From the NCBI GenBank assembly GCA_031273515.1, contig JAISRU010000111.1, positions 1-12,316 of the forward strand: a stretch of 12,316 nt of DNA, given 5' to 3'. The translations under genes and the position numbers were made by a program. This DNA comes from Bacteroidales bacterium. Its GTDB lineage: Bacteria; Bacteroidota; Bacteroidia; Bacteroidales; WCHB1-69. This document shows, one piece after another, positions 1 to 6,550 of the stretch; within the stretch, counting starts at the first letter, position 1; the number at the start of each line of letters is the position of its first letter. The notes under the pieces were generated by a model. It was given only the letters and a program-made list of their open reading frames with translations. It did no database searches and had not been told where the DNA came from.

Positions 1-860
1 CGGACGCTATCGAATTGGTATGGGAACAAACACAGGGACAACCCTGGTTGGTCAATGCCATTGCCAGAGAGGTAATTGTAAGAATATTGCAGTCGGACTA
101 TACTCAACCGATTACTGCCTACATGGTGGAACAAGCCATACAAACCATTATCCTGCGTCGCGATACGCACATCGACAGTCTGCTCGAACGTCTGAAATAA
201 GACCGTGTGCGGAAAATAATTCAACCGCTTATCATCGGTGAAAAAGGAGATGTAGACAAACTCTCGGATGACTATTCCTTTGTTCGGGACATAGGGTTGA
301 TACGCGACATTCCCGGTGGTTTTTTACCTGCCAATCCGATTTATTCCGAAGTGATTGTTCGTACCTTGAGTTTTAATGCACAGGACAACCTGCTTGATAA
401 AAAATATCCCTACCAAATGCCCCGCTACCTCAAAAACGGACGCATCGACATGGATTTCCTGATGTGCGATTTCCAGCAGTTCTGGCGTGAAAACAGCGAG
501 ATATGGATCAAAAAGTTTGATTATGGAGAAGCGGCTCCTCATCTGATACTGATGGCGTTTCTGCAACGGGTCATCAACGGCGGCGGACAGATTATTCGCG
601 AAATGGCGGCAGGTACGGGTCGTCTTGACCTCTGCCTGATTTACGAAAAACGTAAATACCCCATCGAACTCAAAATACGTTACGGAAACAAATACATAGA
701 AAAAGGTATCGAACAAACTGCCCGCTACATGGATACGCTCGGTTGCAAAGAAGGATGGATCGCTGTCTTCGACCGTCGTACAACAGTGAAATGGGACGAT
801 AAACTGTTTATGAAAAAAGAAATTGTCGACGGAAAAACAATTACCGTCGTGGGACTGTAA
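1..860 (+). pseudogene. AAA-family ATPase with C-terminal PD-(D/E)XK nuclease-like domain, 3' part, interrupted by in-frame TAA
   Basis: The frame is open from the window edge (DAIELVWEQTQGQPWLVN) to a TAA at 198-200, then continues in the same frame as DRVRKIIQPLIIGE to a TAA at 858-860. The first part resembles the end of the AAA module in Bacteroidetes ATP-binding proteins, where a WExTxGQPWLVNA segment is followed by a conserved SLLERLK helix. The second part carries a nuclease-like signature: Asp in GRLDLCL (near 627), the E-x-K of PIELKIR (near 666-674) and a downstream EQTARY. In relatives the stop position is normally occupied by a residue, usually Glu as I recall, so one GAA-to-TAA change would explain the break. 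A GTG at 207 could restart the second half but has no clear ribosome binding site. The family's role is not established; a mobile or defence-like ATPase is possible. The 5' end lies outside the window. Readthrough or sequencing error cannot be excluded. Confidence 0.75.
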
Positions 861-868
861 ACCTTGTG

Positions 869-980
869 AAGTGAACAAGTGGACGAGTAAACGAGTAGAC
901 AAGTGGACAAGTAGACAAGTAACAATTCTGCGGGAAATAATTCTTTGTCGCTTAGCGCTCTTGTTCACTCGTTCACTAAT
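869..980. repeat. Octamer tandem repeat (RAGTRRAC, 7 units) with inverted partial copy
   Basis: Positions 869-924 are seven head-to-tail 8-bp units: AAGTGAAC, AAGTGGAC, GAGTAAAC, GAGTAGAC, AAGTGGAC, AAGTAGAC, AAGTAACA. After about 35 unrelated bases, the inverted counterpart occurs at 958-980, which reads ATTAGTGAACGAGTGAAC on the minus strand. The tract fills most of the 133-bp spacer between the broken nuclease-like gene and the glycosyltransferase gene. Related tracts form the arms of the inverted-repeat element at 2555-2692. Minus-strand open frames here are artefacts of the repeat, because that strand of the unit contains no stop codons. Confidence 0.85.
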
Positions 981-993
981 AAAAAGATAGATA

Positions 994-2511
994 ATGATGA
1001 GAATGTTTGGAAAGGAAAAGATTATTTATGCCGTTGTTATCGGTATTATTAGTATTGTATATGTTGTTACGGCGTTTAACAGTCACGGTTATTACCATGC
1101 AGATGAGCACTATCAGATTGTTGAATTTGCAGGTATCAAATTGGGGACGCACAAGCCGTTTGAAGTTGCATGGGAATACGAAGAACAGGTTCGTCCGACG
1201 GTTCAGCCGACTATTTGTTTTTTGGTTATCAAGATGTTCACCATTTTAGATAATAGCAATCCTTATTGGCAGATGTTTTGTTTGCGTTTATTGTCCGCAG
1301 TTCTTGCTCTGACGGCAATCGGACTGTTTGTCAAACGCACTATCAATCAATTTGACAATAAATATGTCCGATTAGGATACTTTGTTTTATCTTATCTTTT
1401 GTGGTTTATCCCCTATCTGAGTGTTCGGTTTGCGTCGGAGTCATGGTCTGGACTGTTTTTCTTGCTCTCGCTTGCCGTACTTCTGAACAATACGTCGGAA
1501 AATCGGAAGAAATTCTTTGTGGCAGGTATCCTTATCGGACTGGCTTTTTTGTTTCGTTTTCAGATAGCTTCTGCCGTTGTCGGACTTTGTTGCTGGCTTT
1601 TCTTCATCAGGAAGACCAAGATACGGTATTTCTTAGTTCTATTCGCTGCTTTTTTGCTTGTCCTTTTGGCGGGGACATGTCTTGATACGTGGTTTTACGG
1701 CAGATTTGTTTTTACGCAATGGAATTATTTCCATGTCAATTTCATCGAAGACAAAGCGTCCATGTTCGGGACATCTCCATGGTATTTCTATCTTCTGACG
1801 CTACTTAAATCTCCTACTTATTTTGTGGGAATACCTGTAGCGCTGTCCATTGTTCTGCTTGCTGTTTTCCAACCCAAGAATGTTTATTTGTGGTGTTTTA
1901 TTCCGTTTTTCGTACTTCATTCTTTTATTCCTCACAAAGAGGAACGATTTCTGTTTCCGATTGTTTACCTGTCCCCCGTTATATTGGCGATGGCGTATAA
2001 TCAGATACGTGTATTTCTTCAAAAGAGGATGATAACTAAGGTCGTCAGTTATGTTTTGCTGATTGCGTTTGCTGTGGTGAATTTGACGGGTGTTGTGGTT
2101 GTATCTCAAAAAGGGGGAGGATTAGCCAGAATGTGTACTACAAAATACATTTACGAGAGATACAACGATCGTTCTATTCGGTTAATCTGGACGGTATGGG
2201 CGAATCCCTACAAACCGTGGGAAGGATTAGGTTCAAAATTTTATTATCCTCATGACATAGAATGGGGAGGACGAATTGAGCATCTTGGCGAATTAAACGA
2301 TACGTTGATTGCCCACGACAAAGAGAATTTACTGATGATAAAAAAGAGCGATCTGGAACTGCCCGACGCCCGTGAATTGCTTCGAAAGAACCACTATATA
2401 TTCGAAACACAGACTATTCCCACATGGATGCTCCCGATAATAAATTCAGGTTATCCCCTTTCCGACAATCATATATTCTGCTTATACCGATACAACCCTC
2501 AATCCAATTGA
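994..2511 (+). CDS. GT22 (ALG9/PIG-B-like) membrane glycosyltransferase
   Basis: A 505-residue polytopic membrane protein. After an N-terminal membrane helix (about residues 10-28) comes HADEHYQ (35-41), which fits the first-loop HxDE motif of GT-C enzymes of family GT22; the acidic pair is the presumed catalytic site. HKEERFLFP (from residue 314) matches the conserved HKExRF motif of the same family. About eight to ten hydrophobic segments follow between residues 75 and 370, then a soluble C-terminal tail of about 120 residues. GT22 members transfer mannose or related sugars from a polyprenyl-phosphate donor; the donor and acceptor here are unknown. ATG at 994 is used; ATGs at 997 and 1003 are alternatives, and none has a strong ribosome binding site. 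The stop TGA at 2509-2511 lies inside a dispersed AATTGAG repeat. No other glycan genes adjoin it, so it appears to be a single-gene unit. Confidence 0.85.
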   Translation: MMRMFGKEKIIYAVVIGIISIVYVVTAFNSHGYYHADEHYQIVEFAGIKLGTHKPFEVAWEYEEQVRPTVQPTICFLVIKMFTILDNSNPYWQMFCLRLLSAVLALTAIGLFVKRTINQFDNKYVRLGYFVLSYLLWFIPYLSVRFASESWSGLFFLLSLAVLLNNTSENRKKFFVAGILIGLAFLFRFQIASAVVGLCCWLFFIRKTKIRYFLVLFAAFLLVLLAGTCLDTWFYGRFVFTQWNYFHVNFIEDKASMFGTSPWYFYLLTLLKSPTYFVGIPVALSIVLLAVFQPKNVYLWCFIPFFVLHSFIPHKEERFLFPIVYLSPVILAMAYNQIRVFLQKRMITKVVSYVLLIAFAVVNLTGVVVVSQKGGGLARMCTTKYIYERYNDRSIRLIWTVWANPYKPWEGLGSKFYYPHDIEWGGRIEHLGELNDTLIAHDKENLLMIKKSDLELPDARELLRKNHYIFETQTIPTWMLPIINSGYPLSDNHIFCLYRYNPQSN

Positions 2512-2535
2512 GAATTGAGAATTGCCTGCGGACGC
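2506..2535 (+). repeat. AATTGAR heptamer block with GCCTGCGGACGC tail, copy 1
   Basis: Two AATTGAG units and a third AATTG lead into GCCTGCGGACGC. The same 30-bp block occurs inverted at 8051-8080 with two G/A differences (28 of 30 identical). Copy 1 overlaps the last codon and TGA stop of the GT22 gene. Confidence 0.9.
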
Positions 2536-2554
2536 TTTTGTCTGAACTCTGATT

Positions 2555-2692
2555 ATTAGTGGACAAGTAAACGAGTGAACGAGTGAGATTACAAAAGAGT
2601 ATTCTGGATTGCTTCCGGCTTTGCCGTCGCAATGACGGCTTCGTTGTTTGCATCGCTTTGACTCTTGTTCACTTGTTTACTCGTCCACTAAT
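2555..2692. repeat. 138-bp element with 26-bp inverted terminal repeats (MITE-like)
   Basis: The left arm (2555-2580) begins ATTAGTGGAC. The right arm (2692-2667, minus strand) also begins ATTAGTGGAC and matches it at 24 of 26 positions. Each arm is built from the 8-bp RAGTRRAC unit seen at 869-924. The interior contains a perfect 6-bp hairpin, GCCGTC-gcaat-GACGGC (2623-2639), resembling the CGCAATGACGG motif common in bacterial dispersed repeats. It encodes no protein and shows no obvious flanking target duplication. The hairpin lacks a following T-run, so it is not called a terminator. It could be a non-autonomous mobile element or a REP/BIME-like structure. Confidence 0.75.
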
Positions 2693-2786
2693 ATGATTCA
2701 GACAATAATAAATACAATTTTGCAGCGTCACTTTTGTTAAATAAGAATGAGAAAAAATAGCTGTAGGCATAAAAAAAGAAAAAGAG

Positions 2787-3140
2787 ATGAAGAAAATTAT
2801 TATTTTATCACAAATAAAGACAACGACTTTACATTTATGGATCATGTTGAATTTTGTACTTCTACGGCTAAGGACTAAGCGTTTTCAGACTTTTTTGTCA
2901 ATTCCAGAACATTCTGAAAGTGTCCCTAAGAACTATTTGTCAATTCCAGAACGTTCTGAAAGTGTCCCTAAGAACTATTTGTCATTTCCAGAACGTTCTG
3001 AAAGTGTCCCTAAGAACTTTTTGTCAATTCCAGAACCTTCTGAAAGTGTCCTTAAAAACTATTTGTCATTTCCAGAACATTCTGAAAGTGTCCCTAAGAA
3101 CTATTTGTCATTTCCAGAACATGCTGGAGAACTGTCCTGA
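2787..3140 (+). CDS. Doubtful open frame across a 42-bp tandem array
   Basis: An open frame of 117 residues starts MKKIIILSQIK after a purine-rich stretch (AAAAAGAAAAAGAG) that could act as a ribosome binding site. A TACAATTTTG sequence at 2713-2722 loosely resembles a -7 box. Residues 1-36 are hydrophobic or basic; the remainder is six copies of the 14-residue unit LSIPERSESVPKNY, the last degenerate. No known family is recognised. Because 42 is divisible by three, one stop-free unit keeps the whole array open, and a second frame (2920-3234) is open too. Four of the five codons that vary between complete copies are non-synonymous, which argues against selection on the protein. It is probably a by-product of the DNA repeat, though a short expressed peptide is possible. 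Confidence 0.25.
   Translation: MKKIIILSQIKTTTLHLWIMLNFVLLRLRTKRFQTFLSIPEHSESVPKNYLSIPERSESVPKNYLSFPERSESVPKNFLSIPEPSESVLKNYLSFPEHSESVPKNYLSFPEHAGELS
2895..3140. repeat. Six-unit 42-bp tandem array with CAGAA-NN-TTCTG palindromic core
   Basis: Five complete 42-bp units (2895-2936, 2937-2978, 2979-3020, 3021-3062, 3063-3104) and a diverging sixth (from 3105) follow without spacers. Each complete unit contains CAGAA-NN-TTCTG; in units 2 and 3 the core CAGAACGTTCTG is a perfect 12-bp palindrome. The two central bases vary (CA, CG, CG, CC, CA) while both arms stay fixed in the complete units; unit 6 has TGCTG in the right arm. Other variable positions are few. The array lies between the GT22 gene and the ftcD promoter. 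Confidence 0.9.
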
Positions 3141-3194
3141 GAGTTGTCGGGAAGGGTTCCTACGCTTAGGGTTCCGTCCTGAACAAAGATTTTT

Positions 3195-3238
3195 ATTAGT
3201 GGACAAAGGGGGGATCGGGTCAAGCCCGCAATGACGGG
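3195..3238. repeat. Solitary ATTAGTGGAC end with CGCAATGACGG hairpin
   Basis: ATTAGTGGAC at 3195-3204 is identical to both ends of the element at 2555-2692. It is followed by CCCG-caatga-CGGG (3225-3238), which shares CGCAATGACGG with that element's interior. No inverted partner end is seen before ftcD, so this looks like a one-ended or decayed copy. Confidence 0.6.
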
Positions 3239-3322
3239 TAAATATTTGCGTCAGAATGGCAATCCTGTAAACCTGATTCCTACAAAGGCGAGGACAATTG
3301 GAAGACAATCCTCGTCCTCAGG

Positions 3323-3357
3323 CAATTCTCAATTTTCAATTTTCAATTCTCAATTTA
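3323..3357 (-). repeat. AATTGAR heptamer tract, five units
   Basis: On the plus strand the units read CAATTCT, CAATTTT, CAATTTT, CAATTCT, CAATTTA, preceded by GG. This is the same heptamer as at 2506 and 8060, in minus orientation. It abuts the ftcD promoter and supplies its weak upstream TTTC box. Confidence 0.85.
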
Positions 3358-3371
3358 TTTTGCTACTTTTG
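3341..3371 (+). promoter_or_regulatory. Bacteroidetes-type promoter for ftcD operon
   Basis: TACTTTTG at 3364-3371 matches the Bacteroidetes -7 consensus TAnnTTTG exactly. TTTC at 3341-3344, 19 bases upstream, matches three of four bases of the -33 TTTG box. The expected start of transcription is near 3378, giving a leader of about 40-45 bases before the ATG at 3422. Confidence 0.6.
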
Positions 3372-3421
3372 CATTCGTTGAATATAAGACACAAATATAA
3401 GTTTATATAATTGATATTCTG

Positions 3422-5116
3422 ATGAAGAAAATAATAGAATGTGTACCTAATTTTAGTGAAGGTCGCAATATGGAGGTTATTCGCAGGATTGTTGCCGAAG
3501 CCGAAAAAACAGAAGGAGTAAAAGTGTTGGACGTCGATCCGGGCGTCAGTACCAACAGGACGGTTGTAACTTTTGTCGGGAGTCCTGAAGATGTCAGCGA
3601 GGCTGCTTTTCGATGTATAAAGAAAGCGCAGGAGTTGATAGATATGCGTCATCATAGAGGGGATCATCCTCGTTTTGGCGCTACGGATGTATGTCCTTTG
3701 ATACCTGTTGCCAATATTTCGATGGAGGAAACAGCGGAATATGCCCGTAAATTAGCCGAACGTGTGGGGACGGAATTAAATATTCCCGTCTTTTGTTATG
3801 AAGAAGCGGCATTTGTTCCTCTCCGACGAAATCTGGCGAATTGCAGACAGGGAGAATACGAAGGACTTAAAGATCGTATTATTACCGATGAATGGAAGCC
3901 TGATTTCGGACCGGCTCTTTTTACAGACACAGTTGCGAAGTCGGGAGCTTCGGCTATCGGAGCGCGTGATTTTCTGGTTGCCGTAAACTACAATCTCAAC
4001 ACCACGTCTACCCGACGCGCTAATGCAATTGCCTTTGACGTAAGAGAAAAAGGTCGTCCTAAGCGGGAAGGAAATCCGATTACGGGTAAAATCGTAAAGG
4101 ATCAGGACGGCAATCCGGTGATGATACCCGGTACGCTGAAAGGAGTCAAAGCTATTGGCTGGTATATCAAAGAATACGGAATTGCGCAGGTATCGATGAA
4201 TATCACGAACCTGTCGCTCACGCCGTTGCATCTTGCTTTTGAGGAGGTATCCCGCTGTGCGGCAGAGAGAGGTATTCGCGTTACGGGTTGTGAAATCGTC
4301 GGACTTATCCCCAAAAAAGTACTGACCGACGCAGGAAAATATTATCTGGCAAAACAAAGTCGCTCTCTGGGTGTGGACGAAAATGAAATCCATAAGATAG
4401 CGGTGAAATCAATGGGATTGGACGATTTAAAACCTTTCGATCCGAAAGAAAAGATAATCGAAGCTCTTTTAGACGCCGAACAAAAGGAAGAAAAACTGAT
4501 GGATATGAGCTGTACGACTTTTGCCAACGAAACCGCAAGTGAAAGTCCTGCTCCCGGAGGAGGTTCTATTGCTGCCTATATGGGTGCATTGGGAGCGGCG
4601 TTGGGAACGATGGTCGCCAATTTGTCGGCTCACAAACAGGGATGGGACGATCGTTGGGAGGAATTTTCTCAATGGGCAGAAAAAGGACAGCATCTGAAAG
4701 ATGAACTTTTATTTCTGGTAGATGAAGACACCCGTTCTTTCAACAGAATAATGGAGGCATTTTCTCTGCCGAAGAATACGCCGGAAGAAAAAGAAATCCG
4801 TTCGACCGCTATTCAGGAAGCGACAAAGTATGCTATCGAAGTTCCTTTCAGGACGATGAACAAGGCATTTGAAGTCTTTGGCATTTGCAGAGCGATGGTT
4901 GAAAAGGGAAATCCCAATTCGGTAACGGATGCGGGCGTAGGTATTTTGTGTGCGCGTGCTGCCGTTCTGGGAGCGTATCTTAATGTCAAGATAAATGCGG
5001 GAACATTAAAAGACAAAGATTTTGCGTCTGACATTTTAAAGCAGGCTGAAACATTGGCGGATCAGGCGCAGCAAACGGAAAAGGAAATACTGGGAATGGT
5101 TTACAACAGAATGTAG
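3422..5116 (+). CDS. ftcD: Bifunctional glutamate formimidoyltransferase / formimidoyl-THF cyclodeaminase
   Basis: This 564-residue protein has the length of the fused FTCD enzyme. It transfers the formimidoyl group from N-formimidoylglutamate (from histidine breakdown) to tetrahydrofolate, then releases ammonia to give 5,10-methenyl-THF in the cytoplasm. The transferase half opens with MKKIIECVPNFSEGRN and contains HRGDHPRFGATDVCPLIPV, where His82 matches the catalytic histidine of the porcine enzyme. The cyclodeaminase half (about residues 360-564) carries the PAPGGGS turn at 376-382. ATG at 3422 is well supported by alignment to the usual N-terminus and by the promoter just upstream. No other histidine-degradation gene (hutH, hutU, hutI) lies nearby. 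The TAG stop is followed after three bases by tsaE in the same frame. Confidence 0.97.
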   Translation: MKKIIECVPNFSEGRNMEVIRRIVAEAEKTEGVKVLDVDPGVSTNRTVVTFVGSPEDVSEAAFRCIKKAQELIDMRHHRGDHPRFGATDVCPLIPVANISMEETAEYARKLAERVGTELNIPVFCYEEAAFVPLRRNLANCRQGEYEGLKDRIITDEWKPDFGPALFTDTVAKSGASAIGARDFLVAVNYNLNTTSTRRANAIAFDVREKGRPKREGNPITGKIVKDQDGNPVMIPGTLKGVKAIGWYIKEYGIAQVSMNITNLSLTPLHLAFEEVSRCAAERGIRVTGCEIVGLIPKKVLTDAGKYYLAKQSRSLGVDENEIHKIAVKSMGLDDLKPFDPKEKIIEALLDAEQKEEKLMDMSCTTFANETASESPAPGGGSIAAYMGALGAALGTMVANLSAHKQGWDDRWEEFSQWAEKGQHLKDELLFLVDEDTRSFNRIMEAFSLPKNTPEEKEIRSTAIQEATKYAIEVPFRTMNKAFEVFGICRAMVEKGNPNSVTDAGVGILCARAAVLGAYLNVKINAGTLKDKDFASDILKQAETLADQAQQTEKEILGMVYNRM

Positions 5117-5119
5117 ACA

Positions 5120-5530
5120 GTGGAAGATTTTTTGTGTGAAACAACAGACGATTTGCCGCAAATTGCGCGTACTTTGCTTCGGAAATACACTACGGAACGT
5201 ATTTTTGCTTTGCGGGGGGCTATGGGATCGGGCAAGACGACGTTTATGCAGGCAATTGCAAAGGAGTTGCATGCGACAGACAGCGTATCAAGTCCCACGT
5301 TTGCCATTGTGAATGAATATCGTTCGGACGACGTACCCATTTATCATTTCGACTTTTATCGCATAAAAAACCTGCGGGAAGCGATTGACGTCGGTCTGGA
5401 CGATTATCTGTACGGCGACGGATATTGTTTTCTCGAATGGGCAGAAAACATCGAAGAACTGCTTCCTGAAGACACGATAAATGTTTATATTACTGTAAAT
5501 GAAAATCAGAGCAGGACTTTTTCGTTTTAG
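5120..5530 (+). CDS. tsaE: tRNA threonylcarbamoyladenosine biosynthesis ATPase TsaE
   Basis: A 136-residue P-loop protein, typical for the family. TsaE binds the TsaB-TsaD complex and uses ATP to support t6A synthesis at position 37 of ANN-decoding tRNAs. Visible signatures are the Walker A GAMGSGKTT (33-41), SSPTFAIVNEY (57-67), HFDFYRI (76-82) and CFLEWAE (103-109). The start is GTG at 5120, three bases after the ftcD stop and in the same frame. No in-frame ATG lies between that stop and the conserved N-terminal region, so GTG is the only reasonable choice. There is no Shine-Dalgarno sequence, suggesting translation coupled to ftcD. The gene is essential in many bacteria. Confidence 0.95.
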   Translation: MEDFLCETTDDLPQIARTLLRKYTTERIFALRGAMGSGKTTFMQAIAKELHATDSVSSPTFAIVNEYRSDDVPIYHFDFYRIKNLREAIDVGLDDYLYGDGYCFLEWAENIEELLPEDTINVYITVNENQSRTFSF

Positions 5531-5599
5531 GCAGGAAGGAGACGCAAAACAGAAAAGACAGCCGTCATTGATAATAAAGTAAATAGAAAATATAGACGT

Positions 5600-6541
5600 A
5601 TGAAAATAGTTGTAGTAGAGCCTGTCGGAATAAGCGCTGAGAAAGAACAGGAAATTCGCTCTCGGTTCACGGCGATGGGACATGAATTTGTCTTTTATCC
5701 CGACAGAAACGAAGACAAAAACGTGCTTGTTCAAAGAATGCGGGATGCAGATATTGTTGTTATCTCCAATATTAAAACGGATGCGGACATATTATCGCAG
5801 TGTCATCGTCTGAAGATGCTTTCCGTTGCCTTCACAGGTCTGGATCACATTGATTTGGAATATTGTCGTCGTCGTGGAATAGCGGTGAACAATGCTTCGG
5901 GATATGCCGACGTTGCCGTATCCGAGTTAGCTGTCGGATTGATGATTGCTCTTTGTCGGCGTATTCCTTTTTTGGATGCGCAAACAAGACGTCAGGGATG
6001 TCGCGACGGCTTTCTGGGACGACAACTCTGCGGACAAACGGTCGGAATTGTCGGAACAGGCGCAATCGGTACCTATACAGCGCTGACTTTGCAGAAAATG
6101 GGATGTAATATAATTGCGTGGAGCAGAACCGAAAACAAAACCATTACGGACAACAACATTCCTTATTATCCTTTGGACAAACTGCTTGCGACGGCGGATA
6201 TTATTTCGCTTCATCTTCCGCTCACTTCCGAAACCTTTCGACTTATTGACGGACAAAAACTGGCTCTTTGTCAACGACATGCTATGCTGATCAATACCGC
6301 AAGAGGGGACATCGTCGATAACAAAGCGCTTGCTGACGCTCTTCACAACGGGACATTGGCAGGCGCGGGGATAGATGTTTTTGAGTACGAACCGCCTCTT
6401 TCGGACAGTCATCCATTAATTTCGGCTCCCAATTGCATTCTTGTGCCTCATATCGGATATGCCACAGAAGAAGCGTTCGGCTATCGGATAGACATTGTCT
6501 TTCGGAATATCGTTCAATGGCTCGAAAAAGGGAATCGTTAG
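5600..6541 (+). CDS. NAD-dependent D-2-hydroxyacid dehydrogenase
   Basis: 313 residues with the two-domain layout of the D-isomer-specific 2-hydroxyacid dehydrogenases, cytoplasmic enzymes that interconvert 2-oxoacids and D-2-hydroxyacids. The Rossmann dinucleotide motif is VGTGAIG (151-157), with downstream AWSRT where the ribose-binding acidic residue is often found. The catalytic triad is present: Arg235 in NTARGDIVD, Glu264 in FEYEPP, His284 in PHIGYATEEA. Substrate cannot be read from sequence; glycerate/hydroxypyruvate, lactate and phosphoglycerate branches all share these motifs, but at this length an ACT-bearing SerA is excluded. It follows tsaE by 69 bases with no evident promoter, so it is probably the last gene of the ftcD-tsaE operon. 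It ends 9 bases from the convergent GLUG gene. Confidence 0.9.
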   Translation: MKIVVVEPVGISAEKEQEIRSRFTAMGHEFVFYPDRNEDKNVLVQRMRDADIVVISNIKTDADILSQCHRLKMLSVAFTGLDHIDLEYCRRRGIAVNNASGYADVAVSELAVGLMIALCRRIPFLDAQTRRQGCRDGFLGRQLCGQTVGIVGTGAIGTYTALTLQKMGCNIIAWSRTENKTITDNNIPYYPLDKLLATADIISLHLPLTSETFRLIDGQKLALCQRHAMLINTARGDIVDNKALADALHNGTLAGAGIDVFEYEPPLSDSHPLISAPNCILVPHIGYATEEAFGYRIDIVFRNIVQWLEKGNR

Positions 6542-6550
6542 GGAAAATCC

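Noticed and set aside
324-968. Minus-strand open frame of about 214 codons
   Set aside because: It lies opposite the nuclease-like gene and extends through the octamer tract, whose minus strand simply has no stops.
2623-2639. Rho-independent terminator after the GT22 gene
   Set aside because: The hairpin is perfect but has no T-run and belongs to the dispersed repeat.
2896-3120. Heat-shock-element-like sites (nGAAnnTTCn)
   Set aside because: This is a eukaryotic factor's site; the resemblance inside the palindrome is coincidental in a bacterial genome.
2895-3140. CRISPR array
   Set aside because: Units are directly adjacent with no unique spacers and no cas genes are visible.
3289-3314. 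Hairpin CGAGGA / TCCTCG as a riboswitch or terminator
   Set aside because: It is a six-pair stem with an imperfect interior, upstream of the inferred transcription start and without T-run.
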